Source: Scenedesmus sp. ARA3
Lineage: Eukaryota; Chlorophyta; Chlorophyceae; Sphaeropleales; Scenedesmaceae
Direction of reading: 5' to 3'
Assembly: GCA_004335835.1 (NCBI GenBank)
Contig: RWJK01001793.1
Location: 74,780-108,881 of the forward strand
DNA: 34,102 bases
Each line of letters begins with the position of its first letter. Position 1 is the stretch's first letter. Under the pieces are notes generated by a model. It did no database searches. It saw nothing but the letters and a program-made list of their open reading frames with translations, and was not told where the DNA came from. Below are positions 21,021-28,783 of this stretch, piece by piece. Both the position numbers and the translations under genes were made by a program.

Positions 21021-22098
21021 CCTCTGCTGCTGCTGCTGCCGTGCCTCACCCCGAGCCGCCGCTGACGAAGGCCAGCTTGGTGCCCAGCGGCGCATCCGGG
21101 TTGATGCCCGTCATGATGACCAGGCTGTCCTTGCACCACAGCACCTGGCGGCAGCAGCAGCAGCAGCAGAGTGATGGTGGGAGAGCGAGAAAGAGCAAGA
21201 AAAAAATGGTTGGTGCCTTTCATCATGACCGGGCTGTTGTTGCACCACAGCACCTGGCAGCGGCAGCAGCAGCAGAGAGCGTGACAGGGTGAGTCACAGG
21301 TTGCGTGTGTGAGGTAAAGAAGAGGGGCATGGTTGATGCTTGTCATGATGGACAGATATCCTTGCACCACAGCACCTCGGCGCAGCAGCAGCAGCAGCAG
21401 AGGGTAAGACAGTGTGCGAAGGGGAGAGAGTTAAGGGATGCACAGGGTCGAGGTTGATGCCTGTCATGATGGACATATATCCTTGCACCACAGCACCTAG
21501 AAGGGGCAGCACAAGCAGTTAGCTGGGTTTAGTCCTCTGGATAAGTAGATCTTGCTACTGGATGCAGAATGTGACGAGACAAAGCATGCAACAACACACT
21601 GCAACTGTGCTGGTGCTGCTGCTGCCAACGTCACATTCTGTCCTCAGCACACGAGCCAGAGAGTGCGGCCCTATACACACTACCCCATTCAACAGCCAGT
21701 ACTTGTGAAACGGCCAACACAGCAATTCTGCAGCACTGCATACTGTCCTGCTTTTGCTGCTGCTGCTGCTGCTGCGCTGCAGCCCTCACCCTGCCTAGGC
21801 TGACTTTTGACTCCAGCTCCCTCAGAGTTGCCAGCTGGTTTGGTGCCATGGTGCGCTGCTTGAAGATGCTCATCTCCTTGTCCCAATCAGGCTCCTCTTC
21901 ATCTGACCGAGCTTTTACTATGTGTAGCGTGCGTCCTGGGCGCTGCTGTTGCTGCTGGTGCCTGCTACTGCTCCTGCTGTGCCTGCTGCTGCTGGTGGTG
22001 AGCCTGGGGCGCTGTTGACAGCAAGGCGCTAGCAGCCCACCCGGTCTATGATGCGATTGTAATTGTTGCATCGAAATGCACCGCATGTTTGCTGCCAT
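12641..22098 (-). CDS. Divergent, probably plastid-targeted F1-ATPase alpha-subunit-like protein (11 exons, 756 aa)
   Basis: Exons on the minus strand: 22098-21790, 21144-21050, 20547-20436, 20142-20089, 19662-19326, 17653-17466, 16782-16611, 15808-15637, 14394-14205, 13785-13448 and 12944-12641 (stop TAG at 12641). All ten joins keep phase, giving 2271 nt. Residues 1 to about 65 are Arg/Ser/Gln-rich and end near HIVKARSDEEE, like an algal plastid transit peptide. Further on: a beta-barrel-like N domain, GPSGSGKT (about 323-330, Walker A), LVVLDD (about 412-417, Walker B), AAKLHAAFGGGSMTLLPLV (alpha/beta-subunit landmark), ISISDGQIVLEPP, SITRIGS (about 610-618, with the Arg at the arginine-finger position) and an alpha-type C-terminal helical domain. 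Usual F1-alpha is about 500 aa with GDRQTGKT. This one is longer, with Ala/Ser inserts and a canonical P-loop, so it is a paralogue and not the standard subunit. Whether it joins an F1 complex is unknown. Most of its introns hold junction duplications. Length about 9.5 kb. Confidence 0.9.
13194..13294 (-). repeat. Donor-side copy of F1-alpha-like exon 10
   Basis: It repeats the last ~100 bp of exon 10 with its donor. On the minus strand it encodes LAPQIRLDLAQAEDARKFAA and onward to gtgag. It lies downstream of the real exon end at 13448. Confidence 0.9.
13622..13657. repeat. (CTG)12, coding poly-Ser in exon 10
   Basis: Read on the minus strand as AGC it gives a run of 12 Ser just before AGPVAFSINPKL. 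This is one of the clear coding microsatellites of the window. Confidence 0.93.
13801..13839. repeat. (CAG)13 in the intron before exon 10
   Basis: It lies between the real acceptor of exon 10 (13785) and the diverged acceptor-side copy at 13872-13920. Confidence 0.95.
13872..13920 (-). repeat. Acceptor-side copy of F1-alpha-like exon 10
   Basis: On the minus strand it encodes ASEAALMALSVGPGEL after an aag acceptor-like site, repeating the start of exon 10 at 13785 (AAEAALMALSVGPGEL). Confidence 0.9.
14056..14130 (-). repeat. Donor-side copy of F1-alpha-like exon 9
   Basis: It encodes MSKYTKLSEEQKEKMRQVLK and onward to the donor gtgcgtgg. It repeats the last ~70 bp of exon 9 (which ends at 14205), downstream in the transcript. 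Confidence 0.92.
14541..14630 (-). repeat. Acceptor-side copy 1 of F1-alpha-like exon 9
   Basis: After gcgcag it encodes FFSVLFLRAAKLHAALGGGS and beyond. It repeats the start of exon 9 at 14394, upstream in the transcript. Confidence 0.92.
14768..14856 (-). repeat. Acceptor-side copy 2 of F1-alpha-like exon 9
   Basis: The same unit as the copy at 14541-14630, again with an acceptor (ttgcag). The spacing of the three copies is about 230 bp. Confidence 0.92.
15032..15123. other. Assembly gap (92 N)
   Basis: A run of N in the intron between exons 8 and 9 of the F1-alpha-like gene, between the exon 9 copies and the exon 8 copies. True length and content are unknown; further copies may be hidden here. 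Confidence 0.98.
15254..15570 (-). repeat. Three donor-side copies of F1-alpha-like exon 8
   Basis: Copies at about 15506-15570, 15371-15440 and 15254-15320. Each encodes a variant of EQELVDYEGMLVLGAVAQRR with a donor-like end, repeating the end of exon 8 (15637). They become more diverged with distance from the real exon. Confidence 0.88.
15818..15907. repeat. (CAG)30 tract
   Basis: Thirty uninterrupted CAG units just upstream, in transcript terms, of the acceptor of exon 8 at 15808. Confidence 0.97.
15910..16484 (-). repeat. Four acceptor-side copies of F1-alpha-like exon 8
   Basis: Copies at about 15910-15988, 16044-16121, 16273-16349 and 16413-16484. Each starts after an AG and encodes a variant of DTWDSLVLGLAELGQAKL, and each then runs directly into a CTG tract in transcript sense. 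The most distant copy is the most diverged. The real exon starts at 15808. Confidence 0.92.
16356..16409. repeat. (CAG)18 tract
   Basis: Eighteen CAG units between two acceptor-side copies of exon 8. Confidence 0.96.
16862..16890 (-). repeat. Short acceptor-side copy of F1-alpha-like exon 7
   Basis: After ttgag it reads GAGCTAGAGGCTGCAGGC (ELEAAG), like the GLEAAG start of exon 7 at 16782. It is short, so it is less certain than the other copies. Confidence 0.6.
16917..16920. other. Assembly gap (4 N)
   Basis: Four N inside a C-run/G-run junction, in an intron of the F1-alpha-like gene. Confidence 0.97.
16990..17372 (-). repeat. Two donor-side copies of the Walker A exon (exon 6)
   Basis: Copies at about 17230-17372 and 16990-17140. 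Both run from PSGSGKTSLALD through MRCVLASTT to the exon end. The second encodes PSGSGSGSGKTSLALD with an expanded GGCAGC repeat in the P-loop, and its end is degenerate. Neither has the GVKGLDTLTPLGRG start of the real exon at 17653-17466. Confidence 0.9.
17735..17829 (-). repeat. Acceptor-side copy of the Walker A exon (exon 6)
   Basis: After ctgcag it encodes GVKGLDTLT and then loses frame relative to the real exon (one C fewer in the CCCCG run), continuing past a damaged P-loop. It lies upstream of the real exon start at 17653. Confidence 0.9.
18120..19265 (-). repeat. Array of nine extra copies of the end of F1-alpha-like exon 5, two of them inverted
   Basis: The end of exon 5 (19326 to about 19415) encodes LKPLIKEQVAMKNREQITES and LFTG. 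Same-strand copies lie at about 19172-19262, 19020-19115, 18805-18895, 18643-18735, 18503-18580, 18262-18362 (with a ~20-bp insertion) and 18120-18205. Plus-strand (inverted) copies lie at about 18952-19022 and 18424-18498 (ERLKLLSKQQVAMQNRGQIT). Many retain a donor (CACAG|gt) or a close variant. A ~190-bp block at 18370-18570 recurs nearly unchanged at 18895-19095. The intervening DNA is rich in CCCTAAA/CCCCAAA words. Confidence 0.92.
19960..20010. repeat. (CTG)17 tract
   Basis: An uninterrupted CTG tract in the intron after exon 4 of the F1-alpha-like gene. A second shorter CTG tract follows at about 20053-20076. Confidence 0.95.
20312..20336 (-). repeat. Donor-side copy of the last bases of F1-alpha-like exon 3
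   Basis: It repeats TGCAAGGTCAAGGGCATCCT and onward to GCAG|gta, the end of exon 3 (20436). It is short but essentially exact. Confidence 0.8.
20677..20718. repeat. (CTG)14 tract
   Basis: Fourteen uninterrupted CTG units in the intron between exons 2 and 3 of the F1-alpha-like gene. Confidence 0.95.
21208..21496 (-). repeat. Three degenerate acceptor-side copies of F1-alpha-like exon 2
   Basis: Copies at about 21208-21264, 21328-21376 and 21449-21496. Each follows a short CTG run plus AG and starts GTGCTGTGGTGCAA. All lose the VLWCKDSLVIMTGINPD frame, by substitution or by a deletion leading to a stop. The intact exon is 21144-21050. Confidence 0.9.
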
Positions 22099-22637
22099 GT
22101 GTTCGGGAGATGGTTCTCAGCGCGTGTTCACAGTGGCAACCCCAGAAAGTCCGCCCACAAGCAAGCAACAAGACGTTCGAAAGTGTGCATGCAAGTCAAA
22201 TGTGCAAGACTGGTCAATTGCCTGGTTCAATTCGTTCGGCACTCTGAACAGTGTCCTGCCACGTCTGTTGTGACAGAAAGACGATGACAGCAATGGCTGT
22301 TCACAACAACGCCAACATGCTTGGCTGATTATGGTGCGATATGTTGAGAATATTGGAATCGGAACAGACGAAGGCTCAAGAGAACGCCAAGTTTTCACCT
22401 TTTGAACTCACATCAGTAGCAGTTTGATCAGTGGACTCCCTGATCGGCGGTATCACCTGCACCATCCATTGAAACGTTTGCATTACCTGGAAGCTGTCCA
22501 CGGTTGCTGCAAAGGCTGAGTGCCTTGGGCAGGTGCAGCAGTACAGCAGTGCAGCTAGCTGCATGCCCGCTCATGTCATGTAGGAGTACTGCAGCTAGCA
22601 GCAGCTAGCAACAGCTCAGCACAGCAGAGCACCCACG
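22099..22637. promoter_or_regulatory. Divergent intergenic region (candidate bidirectional promoter)
   Basis: 539 bp lie between the ATG of the F1-alpha-like gene (minus, 22098) and the ATG of the GTG gene (plus, 22638). It must hold the 5' untranslated regions and promoters of both, unless non-coding 5' exons lie elsewhere. I see no clear TATA box. Confidence 0.45.
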
Positions 22638-25600
22638 ATGTTGCTGGACTGGTTCATAGCCGTGGGCTGCATAGCAGCATGCTTTGTAGGCGGGTGGCTG
22701 TTTGTCAGCTCCAGCCTGCTGCAGAACTACGATGACAAGGAGACAGGCGTGCAGGTGCGCAGCGAGCTTACAGGAAAGCACAAAACTGGCAAGCCATTTA
22801 TCAGCCAGGCCAGCAGCAGGTGCACGCATCACCAATCAGCACTGGCAGCAGCTGCCGTCAGCCTACACTTGACCTAAAACAGCAGATGACACCGATGCGC
22901 GCTGTGCACGCTGCTGCTGCAGGTGCTGTGGTCCTTCACGTTTGCCTTCTCCTGCAACCTGCTGCTGCTGGTGGTGTTTGAGATCCTTGATGTGATAGAC
23001 AGCAGGTGAGACAGCTCATCGGGGTAGGTGAAGCAGCAGCAGCTGCCTGCAGGTGGTGCGGTACGTTTTGTGTGCAGTACCTCTACTGCCTGCGCCTCGC
23101 AGGACGTCAAACCAGTGCCTGCTGCAGCAGCTGCTGCGTTGCGGTTTAGAAGCCTATTGCAGCAACGACCCATATGCGCGCGTTGCTGAATGGTTTCTGT
23201 ACCAGCTGCAAGCGCTGCTGTATCGCCTGCTGATGCGGTGCGCAGTGCAGCTGAGCTTCCGGCAATTGTCAATTTCTTCATACACCTTGACTGACTGTTG
23301 CTACTGTCCTGTTGCTGCTGCTGCTGCTGCTGTTGCTGCAGTTTGCGCAGCTGGGACTGGCACGTGACGGTGTGGGCGCTGCTGCTGCTGCTGGTGGGCG
23401 TGCTGCCATGGTACCACAGCTACAGGCTGTTCGCCAGCAGCGGTGAGCGGCTGGGTTGAAAACACGGCTGACTTGTTGAACACTGGCAGGAAAGGGCAGT
23501 GCTTGCAGCAGCGCTTGCAGCAGCAACAGCGGAGGTAGCAACACAGCAGCAGCAGCAGCAGCAGCAGCAGGTACTGGAGGGTCAGCAGCTTGCGCGTGTG
23601 AGCTATTGGGTGTGGCCGGCTGCGGCCGCTCGTAACGCAGCTGCTATATCAGCTGCATGCCTGGTGGTGGCGGCCGCAATGCTGGCAGCCTACTCGCAGT
23701 GCCAGGCAGCAGAGCCTGATGCCGCCGCTTGATGCACGGTGCTTGTCAGCAGCAGTGTTATGTCTTTGGCCATTCAACAGCATTTACCAATGACCTCATC
23801 TAGTGATGCCAGCAGCTGTCATCGCAACGCTGTCCTGCTTGCTGCTTTGCTTGCACCAGGCTCATTCTGGTCGTCGCGTGCGCTGCCGCTGTCGGCCTGC
23901 TGCTATGCGGCATTCCTGTACTGCTTCTGGCGGCTGGGACGCAACCTGGCCCTGGGGGGCAGCCTGTTCAGCACGGGGCAGGTGCGCTTGGCTGATGCAG
24001 CAGCAGGACAGTATGGGGGCAGTAAGTATGAATGCATGAGGTCTGTGCAGCTGCAGCATCATGGCGGCTGGGCAGGAACCTGGCCCTGGGGGGCAGCTTG
24101 TTCAGCATGGGGCAGGTGCGCCTGGCTGAGGCAACACATAGTACACTGCTGGGGTAGCAGCTCTCCAAGCAGAGCACTTGCGGCACAAGCTTTAGTATAA
24201 AATGAAATCTGAGTGCTGTGTTTTGAGGGTAGACAACTCCCTGGTGCTTGCCGCACCCGTCCGTGGCTGCTTCGTGCTGCCCGCTTGTACACCTGCCTAT
24301 TCCTGGCCCAATTGGGCTAAACACCCAAGTGCTGCAACAACTTTTACTCATATACCGCATCTACGTCTCTCCGCAGGCCATCAGCCGCCTGGGCGTGCTG
24401 GGCACCTGGATCATTCCCGTTTACTTTCCGTTTCACCCAAACCACCTGCCTTGTCTCTGGTCTGCCGCCTGTTGTTGCATGCCACGCGTACAGGCCATCA
24501 GCCGCCTGGGTGTGCTGGGCACCTGGATCATCTCCATCCTGTCGGGCTACGCAGCGGTCGACTTCCCCTACTCCTACCTCAGCCTGTTCATACGGCCCGT
24601 GGAGGCGGGAGAGATCAACGCCATGGAGGAGCAGTACAGGCAGGTGAGCAGTGCAGGCAGTACGTGAGCAGCGCAGAGGGTAGCAGTGCAGGCAGGTGAG
24701 CAGTGCAGGCAGTGCAGGCAAGTGAGGCGGGAGCGGTTGGCGCCATGGAGGAGCAGTATCGGCGGGTGACAACAGGCAGTAAAGGCAGGAGGGGAGGCAG
24801 CACTGATGGGGGCTAAAGCAGCTTAGGCGAGATTGGCGCTGTGGAGGAGCAGTACAGGCAGGTGAAGGAGAAGTACAGTTGCAGAGCAGGCGGGACGTGC
24901 CGGGAAGAGCACTGGTCGAGGAGCAGTACAGCTGGATGAGGCCATAAGAGGTTTTACCCAAGCTCAATCCGCACATGTAACTGCTTGATGGTGGTGACAG
25001 TAGCAGGTGTCTGCAGCTGCATGCACATACTGGGCATCGCAGGGTGCGTCGTTGCATGTCCATCTTACCTGAATGCACCCAGTTGTGCTGCTGGTGTTTT
25101 GGTGTGCGTGTGCCTTTCAGGCCCTGGAGGTGTGTGCAGAGAAGAAGAAACGCATCCTGCTCATCAGCCAGGAGGTGGGGCGGCAACCAGCCAAGAGCGC
25201 CAGGCAAGGTGAGGCCAGTGGTGCTACGGCTGCTGTCGCTTGCAGCCCGCCTTGTTGACGTTGCTGGTTGCTGTTGGTACTCTTGCTGGTCACGTTCACT
25301 GCTGTAATTTTCATGTGTACACATCTTGCACAGCATGTCCTGCTGCTGGAGAGGTCTGGATGAGCCAGGCATAGCGGTCGTGCAGCACAAACGGCTGTAA
25401 GCGTTGATCATGGCAGTACTCCAGCCAAGGAGCGTCATGCGCTGACCGCACATCAACGGCTGCTGCGCGCAACAGCTGCTGCACCGACACATGCTTGCTG
25501 CCATGCTGCTGCAGGCGCTGGGCTGTTTGGGGCCCTGAGCAGCATGATAGGGCTGGGCGGCAGCAGCCCCAGGTTGTGCGCAGTTCTTTTCATGTGCTGC

Positions 25601-28216
25601 TTTGTATGTGCTTGCTGCCATGCTGCTTTGCAGGCGCTGGGCTGTTTGGTGCGCTGAGCAGCATGATAGGCCTTGGGGGCAGCAGCCCAGGCTCGCCGCG
25701 CGAGACGCTGCGCGCTCTCAACAACGAACTGGCCACCTGGGAGACGCTGGCACAGGTGCGCCAGGCAGACCGATGCAATTGCTGCTTGATTTGATCTGCA
25801 CAAACGGCCTGCAGCTGCTGCAGGTGCTGCTGGTAGGGCTGCAGCAATCTTGTCTCAAATGGTCTTATAGCATGGGCTGACCGGGCTGCTGCCTGCAACT
25901 TACTAAGATCAGAGAGACTGTTTTGGCTGTTGGATGCAGGCGCTGCTGGTGGAGCTGCTGGAGCTGAAGGCGCATCACGCCAAGGCCTTAGACAGCCGCA
26001 GCCTGCTGGGCCACCTGCGCAACGGCTTAGGGTATGCCATGAGCGGCTACTGCGTGTACAGGGTGCTGACCAGTGCCAAGGCGCTGCTCTTTGGGGAGGA
26101 CTTCAGCAGCGACCCAGTCAGCAGGTGCGGCTGTGGGTGGTGTTACAGTGTTATGTTTGTGCGTTGCAACATGCATCTGGGGTTCTGCTGCGGATGCTCA
26201 CCAGCGCCAAGGCGCTGCTGTTCGGGGAGGACTTCAGCAGCGACCCAGTCAGCAGGTGCGGCTGCTGCTGTCAGCAGTGTGTTGTTACGTTTTGTGTTAC
26301 AATTGTTGTGTCGGGGTTTGTAGGTGTGCTGACTAGCGCCAAGGCGCTGCTCTTTGGGGAGGACTTCAGCAGCGACCCAGTCAGCAGGTGAAGCTGTTCG
26401 TAATGTGTGTTGCTGGACATGTTATCTATTGTTTTACGACAGTTGTCGTTGGGGTCTGACTGGGGTGTTGATGAGGTGATCAGCAGCGCCAGGGGAAAGG
26501 GGCTTTGAGCAGGGACGTATTCTCAGGGTATGGTTGTTTCACCGCTCTCACCGGTTTGCCATGCACATGTGCGGCAAACCCGAGTTGATGCATGCTTAAG
26601 CGATGTCTGCACTGTCCCCTGTCCCGCTGCTACCGCGCAGGTCTCTATGGTTTGCGCTGCGGCGGCTGTCTCACAAGAAGCTGGTCATCGACCCCGTGCT
26701 GCTCAACCAGTACTCAGCAGCGCCTGCCCTGCTTTGCTGCGCTGATGTATGACTGTCCCTCCGCTGCGCCGCGTTGTGAGCTGCAGGTCTCTAGGGTTTG
26801 TGCTGTTGCGGCTGTCTCACAAAATGTTCATCGCCCCTGCAGTTCAGTCTGCCCTTGTTTCTGTACTGCTGCAACCTCCTTGGCCTGGCTGCCCTGCGTT
26901 TGCGCTGCAGGTCGCTAGGCTATGCGCTGCAGCGGCTGTCCCACGAGAAGCTGGTCATCGACCCTGTGCTGCTCAACCAGTACTGAGGGACGCCTGCCCT
27001 GCGGTGCTGCGCTGATGTATGACTTTCCCTCCGCTGCACCTTCTTCGCCGCGCTTCTATAACACAGTACTTCCATGTTTCCACTGTTGCGCTGCTGCACA
27101 GGTCTCTAGGGTTTGCGCTGCGGCGGCTGTCTCACGAGAAGCTGGTCATCGACCCCGCGCTGCTCAACCAGTACGTCACGCTGCTCTTCATCGGCACCAT
27201 CTCCGCGCTGTCGATCCGCGCCTTCCTCAAAAACGCCTCACGCATCTTCTCCACGCTCAGCAATGTGCGCGGCTGGTTCGGCTTCGGCAGCAGCAGCAGC
27301 GGGTTTGGCAGTGTGGGGGGCAGCGCAGCAAGCGGCAGTGCTGCCAATGCAAGCAGCGGATCGGGCCGGGGTCTCAGCGGGCTAGGGAGGGGCAGGAACA
27401 GCAGTAGTGTGGCAGGCGGCACAGGGGCAGCAGCAAGTGGTGCTGGAGCTGGCAGTGGGGCCAGCTTGGTGCTGATGCTGAGTGAGCTGACTGGGGTGTA
27501 CTCGATCAGCTCGCTGCTGCTGATCCGGCGCAACGTGCCTGTCAAGTACCGCGCGGCTATTGATGGCGTGCTTGGTGGGGAGCTGGAGTTTCAGTACTTC
27601 CATAGGTGAGAGAGGCTGGGGTGACAGTTATTAACAGGGGGTTTGCAGAGTTCTTCGCAGTTGTTGTGTATATTAGGGTTTCAGGGGGATTTAGGGTTTC
27701 GGGCCAATGCTTGGGAGGGGTGCTGGAGTTCCAGTACTTCCACAGGTGAGAGGGGCAGGAGTGGCTGTTGTTAACAGGGAGTTTGTGTGCACAGTTCTTA
27801 GCAGTTGTTGTGTTTATTAGGGTTTAGAGGGGTTCAGGGTTTTGGGCCGGTGCTTGGGGGGGGAGCTGGAGTTCCAGTACTTCCACAGGTGAGAGGGGCA
27901 GGGGCCTGTGCACCAGCAGCACCAGCAAGGTCATTCCTGCGCTGACCCTGCTAGAACTGCCAGCCCCAGAGTAATTCAACTTGCACTCTTACAGAAAAAG
28001 TCCTGCGACCCCTGCCACCCCTGCAAATCAAGGAATCCTGAACATTGCATGCCTGCCCTGCTGGCTCTCTATGTGTGCAGGTGGTTCAATGGGCTGTTCA
28101 TAGCCAGTGCGCTGGTAACAGCCATCCTGTACTATGCACACTACAAGGCGGGGGCAGCAGAGCAGATGGAGTCGCTGCTGCCCACAACACACAAGACAGC
28201 AGCATCCAAGGCGTGA
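22638..28216 (+). CDS. GPR89/GTG family protein (Golgi pH regulator, GPCR-type G protein), 10 exons, 535 aa
   Basis: Exons: 22638-22754, 22923-23005, 23342-23442, 23860-23981, 24494-24643, 25121-25208, 25634-25755, 25940-26124, 27102-27605 and 28081-28216 (stop TGA at 28214). All joins are in phase (1608 nt). Members of the family are 8-9-helix membrane proteins of the Golgi/ER. Animal GPR89 acts as an anion channel/pH regulator; plant GTG1/2 were proposed as ABA-binding G proteins. Landmarks in order: FTFAFSCNLLLLVVFEILDV, LLLLLVGVLPWYHSYRLF, DFPYSYLSLFIRPVE, AEKKKRILLI (family IAKKKKI), the cytosolic hairpin with ETLRALNNELATWETL, GYAMSGYCVYR, LLNQYVTLLFIGTISALSIR, SELTGVYSISSLLLIRRNVP, GGELEFQYFHR and WFNGLFIASALVTAILYYAHY. 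The usual length is about 455-470 aa; the excess is a Ser/Gly/Ala-rich loop in exon 9. The start is the first ATG with an N-terminal helix at the family position. The acceptor of exon 3 is ambiguous (23341 or 23350, same frame). Junction copies flank exons 4, 5, 7, 8 and 9. Confidence 0.93.
24064..24131 (+). repeat. Donor-side copy of GTG exon 4
   Basis: It encodes RLGRNLALGGSLFSMGQ followed by gtgcgcctggctga, repeating the end of exon 4 at 23981 and the first intron bases. Confidence 0.92.
24377..24416 (+). repeat. Acceptor-side copy of GTG exon 5
   Basis: After ccgcag it encodes AISRLGVLGTWII and then diverges. The real exon starts at 24494. Confidence 0.92.
24727..24935 (+). repeat. Three donor-side copies of GTG exon 5
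   Basis: Copies at about 24727-24764, 24827-24862 and 24909-24935. They share GGAGGAGCAGTA and a gtga-like donor with the end of exon 5 (24643), and fade with distance. Confidence 0.8.
25515..25571 (+). repeat. Acceptor-side copy of GTG exon 7
   Basis: After ctgcag it encodes AGLFGALSSMIGLGGSSP, as does the real exon at 25634. A stretch of ~120 bp, including the flanking tgctgccatgctgc words, is repeated. Confidence 0.92.
26196..26387 (+). repeat. Two donor-side copies of GTG exon 8
   Basis: Copies at about 26196-26255 and 26324-26387. Both encode LTSAKALLFGEDFSSDPVSR followed by gtg(c/a), nearly identical to the exon end at 26124. The second is preceded by ttgtag, which could act as an acceptor. 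Confidence 0.93.
26641..26985 (+). repeat. Three acceptor-side copies of GTG exon 9
   Basis: Copies at 26641-26715, 26787-26840 and 26911-26985. Each follows an AG acceptor and encodes versions of SLGFALRRLSHEKLVIDP. The first and third go on to LLNQY and then leave the exon, ending in TACTCAG or TACTGAG. Only the fourth, at 27102, continues into the full exon. Confidence 0.93.
27706..27888 (+). repeat. Two donor-side copies of GTG exon 9
   Basis: Copies at about 27706-27745 and 27851-27888. Both encode LEFQYFHR followed by gtgagagg, like the exon end at 27605. The spacing is ~142 bp, with TTAGGGTTT-like intron words repeated between them. Confidence 0.92.
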
Positions 28217-28783
28217 CATCATGTCGACATGGTGTAGTAGTGTCGGCACTGCATGCATGCAACACTGTTCTCAGAGAGTCTCTGAGAGGTCACACTTATG
28301 TATCAAGTTTGAAGTGCACCGTGCCGGTGAATGCGGCACGGCTACCTGTACCACGTTACGTGCGTTTGGTTTGCTGTTTAATCTGAACAAGACTGTCGGG
28401 TGCCTATTGTGGCAGCATCGTTGGCAGCAGCAGCACATATGTGCTGCACATGCAGTACACCAGCGCAGGAAGTCGTTCCCTGCAGGATGGGTTTCAACAA
28501 ACCATGATCAGCGCACTTGGGTATATTAATCTATTTGTACTTACAGGTGCACTCATCGTCCAGCGTACTACTGAAGCGCTGTGCGTAATCCCGGGGCCCG
28601 ATGTTCAGCTGCTCTTCACACGTGGTTACTCCTGACCTGAAGACTGCATAGATTATGTCTTCTGCCGGTCCAATCAACAGAAAGGTGGTTGGCAATTTTC
28701 AATAAAATCTTGAAGTTGATTTAACGCTCACGTACATATCCAGAGAAGCCGGGATACTCGACGGACACGAAGCTGTCACGGAC
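28217..28783. other. Intergenic region between GTG and DUF1254 genes
   Basis: 567 bp hold the GTG 3' untranslated region and the promoter of the next gene. An AATAAA word lies at about 28700. No gene is recognised here. Confidence 0.5.

Noticed and set aside
23499..23732. Poly-Gln/Ala frame between GTG exons 3 and 4 as an exon
   Set aside because: Exon 3 (ending 23442) joins exon 4 (23860) in phase with family-matching residues on both sides. The frame starts at a non-ATG codon and comes from a CAG tract.
24344..25621. 425-codon minus-strand frame across the GTG gene
   Set aside because: It is antisense to well-supported GTG exons, is Cys/Ser/His-rich low-complexity, and has no recognisable motif.
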